In this document: piece after piece, positions 61,316 to 64,000 of the stretch | How positions within the stretch are numbered: position 1 is the first letter of the stretch | How the letters are laid out: the number at the start of each line of letters is the position of its first letter | Source: Hypomesus transpacificus | Lineage: Eukaryota; Chordata; Actinopteri; Osmeriformes; Osmeridae | Reading direction: 5' to 3' | Assembly (NCBI RefSeq): GCF_021917145.1 | Contig: NC_061082.1 | Coordinates: 21,302,596-21,366,595, forward strand | DNA length: 64,000 bases | Made by a program: the position numbers and the translations under genes | Notes under the pieces: generated by a model | The model's database searches: none | What the model was told of the DNA's origin: nothing | What the model saw: the letters and a program-made list of their open reading frames with translations, nothing else

Positions 61316-63697
61316 ATGGGTGTGTTCGAGAAGCGCATTTGGATTGTAAATCTGTTTTGCCTGTCGCTTTGTCTCCAAGATGTTGCATTTGGACAAATTA
61401 CCTATTCCGTTTCAGAAGAGGTTCGCCCGGGAACGGTTGTTGGGAATTTAGCAAAGGATTTGAATCTTAAAGTGACTGAACTTGAGACGCGAATGTTCCA
61501 CATCGAATCAGGATCGTCCAAGAAACATTTTGAGGTAAATTTAAGGACCGGAGCTATCTTCGTTAGCGAGGCTATAGATAGAGAAGAGCTTTGTCCCAAC
61601 GGCTTGGTTTGCACCCAAAACTTGGAAGCAATCGTTAATTATCCTTTGAGACTGTACAGTGTTGAGGTAACCATACTTGACGTGAACGACAACGCTCCCA
61701 TATTTTCTGAAAAATCACAGATCATTAGTATTGCTGAACATACATCCCCTGGAGCTAAATTCCCTATGCCCTCGGCAGATGATCCAGATGTAGGCAGCAA
61801 TTCAGTTGACGCGTATAAACTGTCCCCAAATGCTTTCTTCAGACTGGATGTACATAGGCCTTCTGAGCCTGACCGTGGTCCTTCATCAGAGTTAGTGCTA
61901 CAGAAGCCTTTAGACCGGGAAAAGCAGTCTGTGATCAAGCTTATTTTAACGGCAGTTGATGGAGGAAAGCCTCCAAGATCCGGTACGACTGAAATTACTA
62001 TTAACGTGCTGGATGCCAACGATAACGCCCCTGTGTTTTCCACTGTTCTATACAAAACTAAAGTCTCAGAGACTGCGCCGGTTGGCACTACGATATTGAG
62101 GATTAACGCTACAGATCTAGATGACGGTCTAAACGCTGAAGTAATTTATTTGTTCAGCCAACAGGGCCAACGGGGAGCCTATGACATGTTTGCAATAAAT
62201 CAGAGTACGGGAGAAATAACGGTGGCAAGACCGTTGGATTTTGAAACGACCAGTGCCTACGAGATCCGCGTAGAGGCCCTGGATCGAGGCAGCACGCCTT
62301 TAGCCTCCCATGCCAAGGTGCTGGTAGAGGTAATAGATGTAAATGACAACGCTCCTGAAATCAAACTGTCCTCTCTTTCAGAGAGCGTGAGAGAGGACGC
62401 CAAAAAGGGCACCGCGATTGCACTGATCACTGTTCTTGACAAGGACGGAGGTAGAAACGGTCACGTGCGTTGCACCATATCCGAAGGGACGCCGTTTTTG
62501 CTGGAGTCATCTCAGGGCAAATATTACTCCCTCGTCCTTGAAAATATGCTCGACAGGGAAATCCACTCCGAATATAATGTCACTATCATAGCTACTGACG
62601 ATGGTAGTCCTCCCCTCTCCAGCACGAGCGTTTTTACTATTTCCGTTTCTGACGTTAATGACAACGCGCCTCAGTTTCCGGAACCTATAGTCAACTTGTA
62701 CCTAAAAGAAAACAGCCCCACGGGTTCCTTGATATGTTCTCTGACCGCTTTAGATCCGGACCAGGAGGCAAACGCTCAAATATCATATTCTTTAGGGCCT
62801 ATAACGACGGCTACACAGTCATCTGTTGCTGTCAGTGTAAATTCTTTAACTGGAGAAATTTACAGTCTGCAGTCTTTTGACTACGAGGAAATGAAACGAT
62901 TCCAGTTCCAAGTGCAGGCCACAGACGGTGGTGTTCCTCCTCTGAGCAGCAACGTGACTGTGAACGTTTTTATCCTGGATGAGAATGACAACGCTCCTGT
63001 TATTCTCCCACCCTATTCTGACCAAGGCTCTGTCAACTCTGAGAACATTCCCTATGCTGCTGAAGCGGGCTACTTTGTGGCCAAGATCAGGGCTGTAGAC
63101 GCAGACTCTGGTTACAATGCGCTGCTCTCTTATCACATCTCTGAACCAAAGGGGCCGAATCTGTTCAGAATTGGAAGCAGCAATGGAGAGATCAGGACTA
63201 AGAGACGCATGAGTGACAATGACTTAAAAACTCACCCGCTGGTCATAGTGATTTCTGACAATGGAGACCCTTCCCTGTCTGCCACTGTGTCTATTGATGT
63301 TGTGGTGGTTGAAAGTACAGGTGACATTCAGACAACTTTCAGACAGCTACCAGTAAAAGAGGAGAGTTTCTCAGATCTAAACCTGTATCTGCTCATCTCC
63401 ATAGCCTCAGTATCAGTGATATTTCTACTGAGCCTCATCAGTTTAATAGCGGTAAAGTGCCATAAGACAGACGGCAGTTTCAGCAGGTACAGCGCCCCAA
63501 TGATAACCACCCACCCTGACGGGAGCTGGTCTTACTCCAAATCTACTCAGCAGTATGACGTGTGTTTTAGTTCAGACACAATGAAGAGTGACGTGGTGGT
63601 TTTCCCCACGGCGTTTCCACCTGGTGACGGGGAGCTGATCAGTATCAATGGAGGAGACACTTTCAGTAGGACTCAAACTCTGCCCACCTGCGAAAAG
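61316..63697 (+). CDS. pcdhg: Protocadherin gamma-type variable exon 1 (copy 2)
   Basis: 794 codons, ATG 61316, the counterpart of 12020-14401. The leader and first 98 residues are identical. A short patch at about residues 99-142 then differs strongly ([37 protein letters not shown] against [37 protein letters not shown]), and near-identity resumes until EC5. From about 62855 on, the differences become paralogue-like (SFDYEEMKR for [16 protein letters not shown] for [15 protein letters not shown]). So the exon has one divergent island and a replaced 3' half. Donor GTAAGG at 63698, phase 0. Confidence 0.93.
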
Positions 63698-63827
63698 GTA
63701 AGGAGATTTCATACTACTAATTGCGCAATGCAACGTAGATGCCATTTGACATTGTTTCTTGTCTTTTTTATGTAACGTTTATTCATTATGGTAGATTACA
63801 CTGCATTGTATTATTATCAAGTTTGCG

Positions 63828-63852
63828 TTCAGCACCGCTGAACTGGACAGCG
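63828..63852 (+). promoter_or_regulatory. RE1-like site after gamma exon 1 (copy 2)
   Basis: TTCAGCACC, 8-base gap, GGACAGCG, intact 130 bp past the donor, although the surrounding intergenic DNA has diverged from copy 1. Confidence 0.5.
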
Positions 63853-64000
63853 AAACGGTACTCCCCTTTATCAATTCACAATTATGTCTGGAATTATAGT
63901 TTGATAAAATACATGTATTTTTCTGGCACTTTTAGGATACCCTTTATGAATCTTAGTGACAGATGTCAGGGACCTAACTTCAAGTTCTAGAACCTGGATT
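63853..64000. other. Start of the next gamma promoter region
   Basis: Contains the conserved block GTCAGGGACC and the palindrome GTTCTAGAAC (about 63981) that precede the CSE in other units; the window ends just before the expected CSE, so another gamma exon should follow. Confidence 0.7.

Overview
The window is vertebrate DNA, almost certainly from a teleost fish, and covers part of a clustered protocadherin (Pcdh) locus. The evidence is large intronless exons, each encoding a signal peptide, six cadherin ectodomains, one membrane helix and a short cytoplasmic tail that ends exactly at a GT splice donor. A shared three-exon Pcdh-alpha constant region is also present. Fish-type tRNA-derived SINEs, hAT-like MITEs and abundant (CA)n/(AG)n microsatellites support a teleost. 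The species is not identifiable from what I can see. All genes lie on the + strand.

Layout. 1-3216: divergent Pcdh exon A. 3217-12019: long noncoding stretch with a candidate private terminal exon for A, an RFX X-box-like promoter with a small ORF, a SINE and a MITE. 12020-39720: ten gamma-type variable exons at about 3 kb spacing, the last cut by a 100-N gap (39721-39820). 39821-44622: repeat-rich noncoding DNA. 44623-47142: C-type-like Pcdh-alpha variable exon. 47730-48492: the three alpha constant exons and their poly(A) signal. 49428-64000: a second, near-identical copy of the 1-13.5 kb region (exon A again at 50215, first gamma exon again at 61316).

The alpha variable exon would splice to the alpha constant exons beside it. 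The gamma exons each carry a promoter with a CGCT-type CTCF/CSE element 225-246 bp upstream of the ATG and end in a phase-0 donor that must join a gamma constant region outside this window. Each promoter/variable-exon unit is expected to be chosen stochastically in single neurons to give cell-surface homophilic identity proteins.

Main points for a second look: (1) 1-13.5 kb versus 49.4-62.9 kb looks like two haplotypes (or a very recent duplication) separated by an assembly gap; (2) an RE1/REST-like motif with expanded half-site spacing recurs 114-149 bp behind nearly every gamma exon donor; (3) exon A may be a stand-alone gene with its own last exon; (4) gamma exons are mosaics with homogenised 3' halves; (5) an X-box plus small ORF may be an unannotated ciliary-type gene inside the cluster. 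All calls come from reading the sequence; no database search was run.
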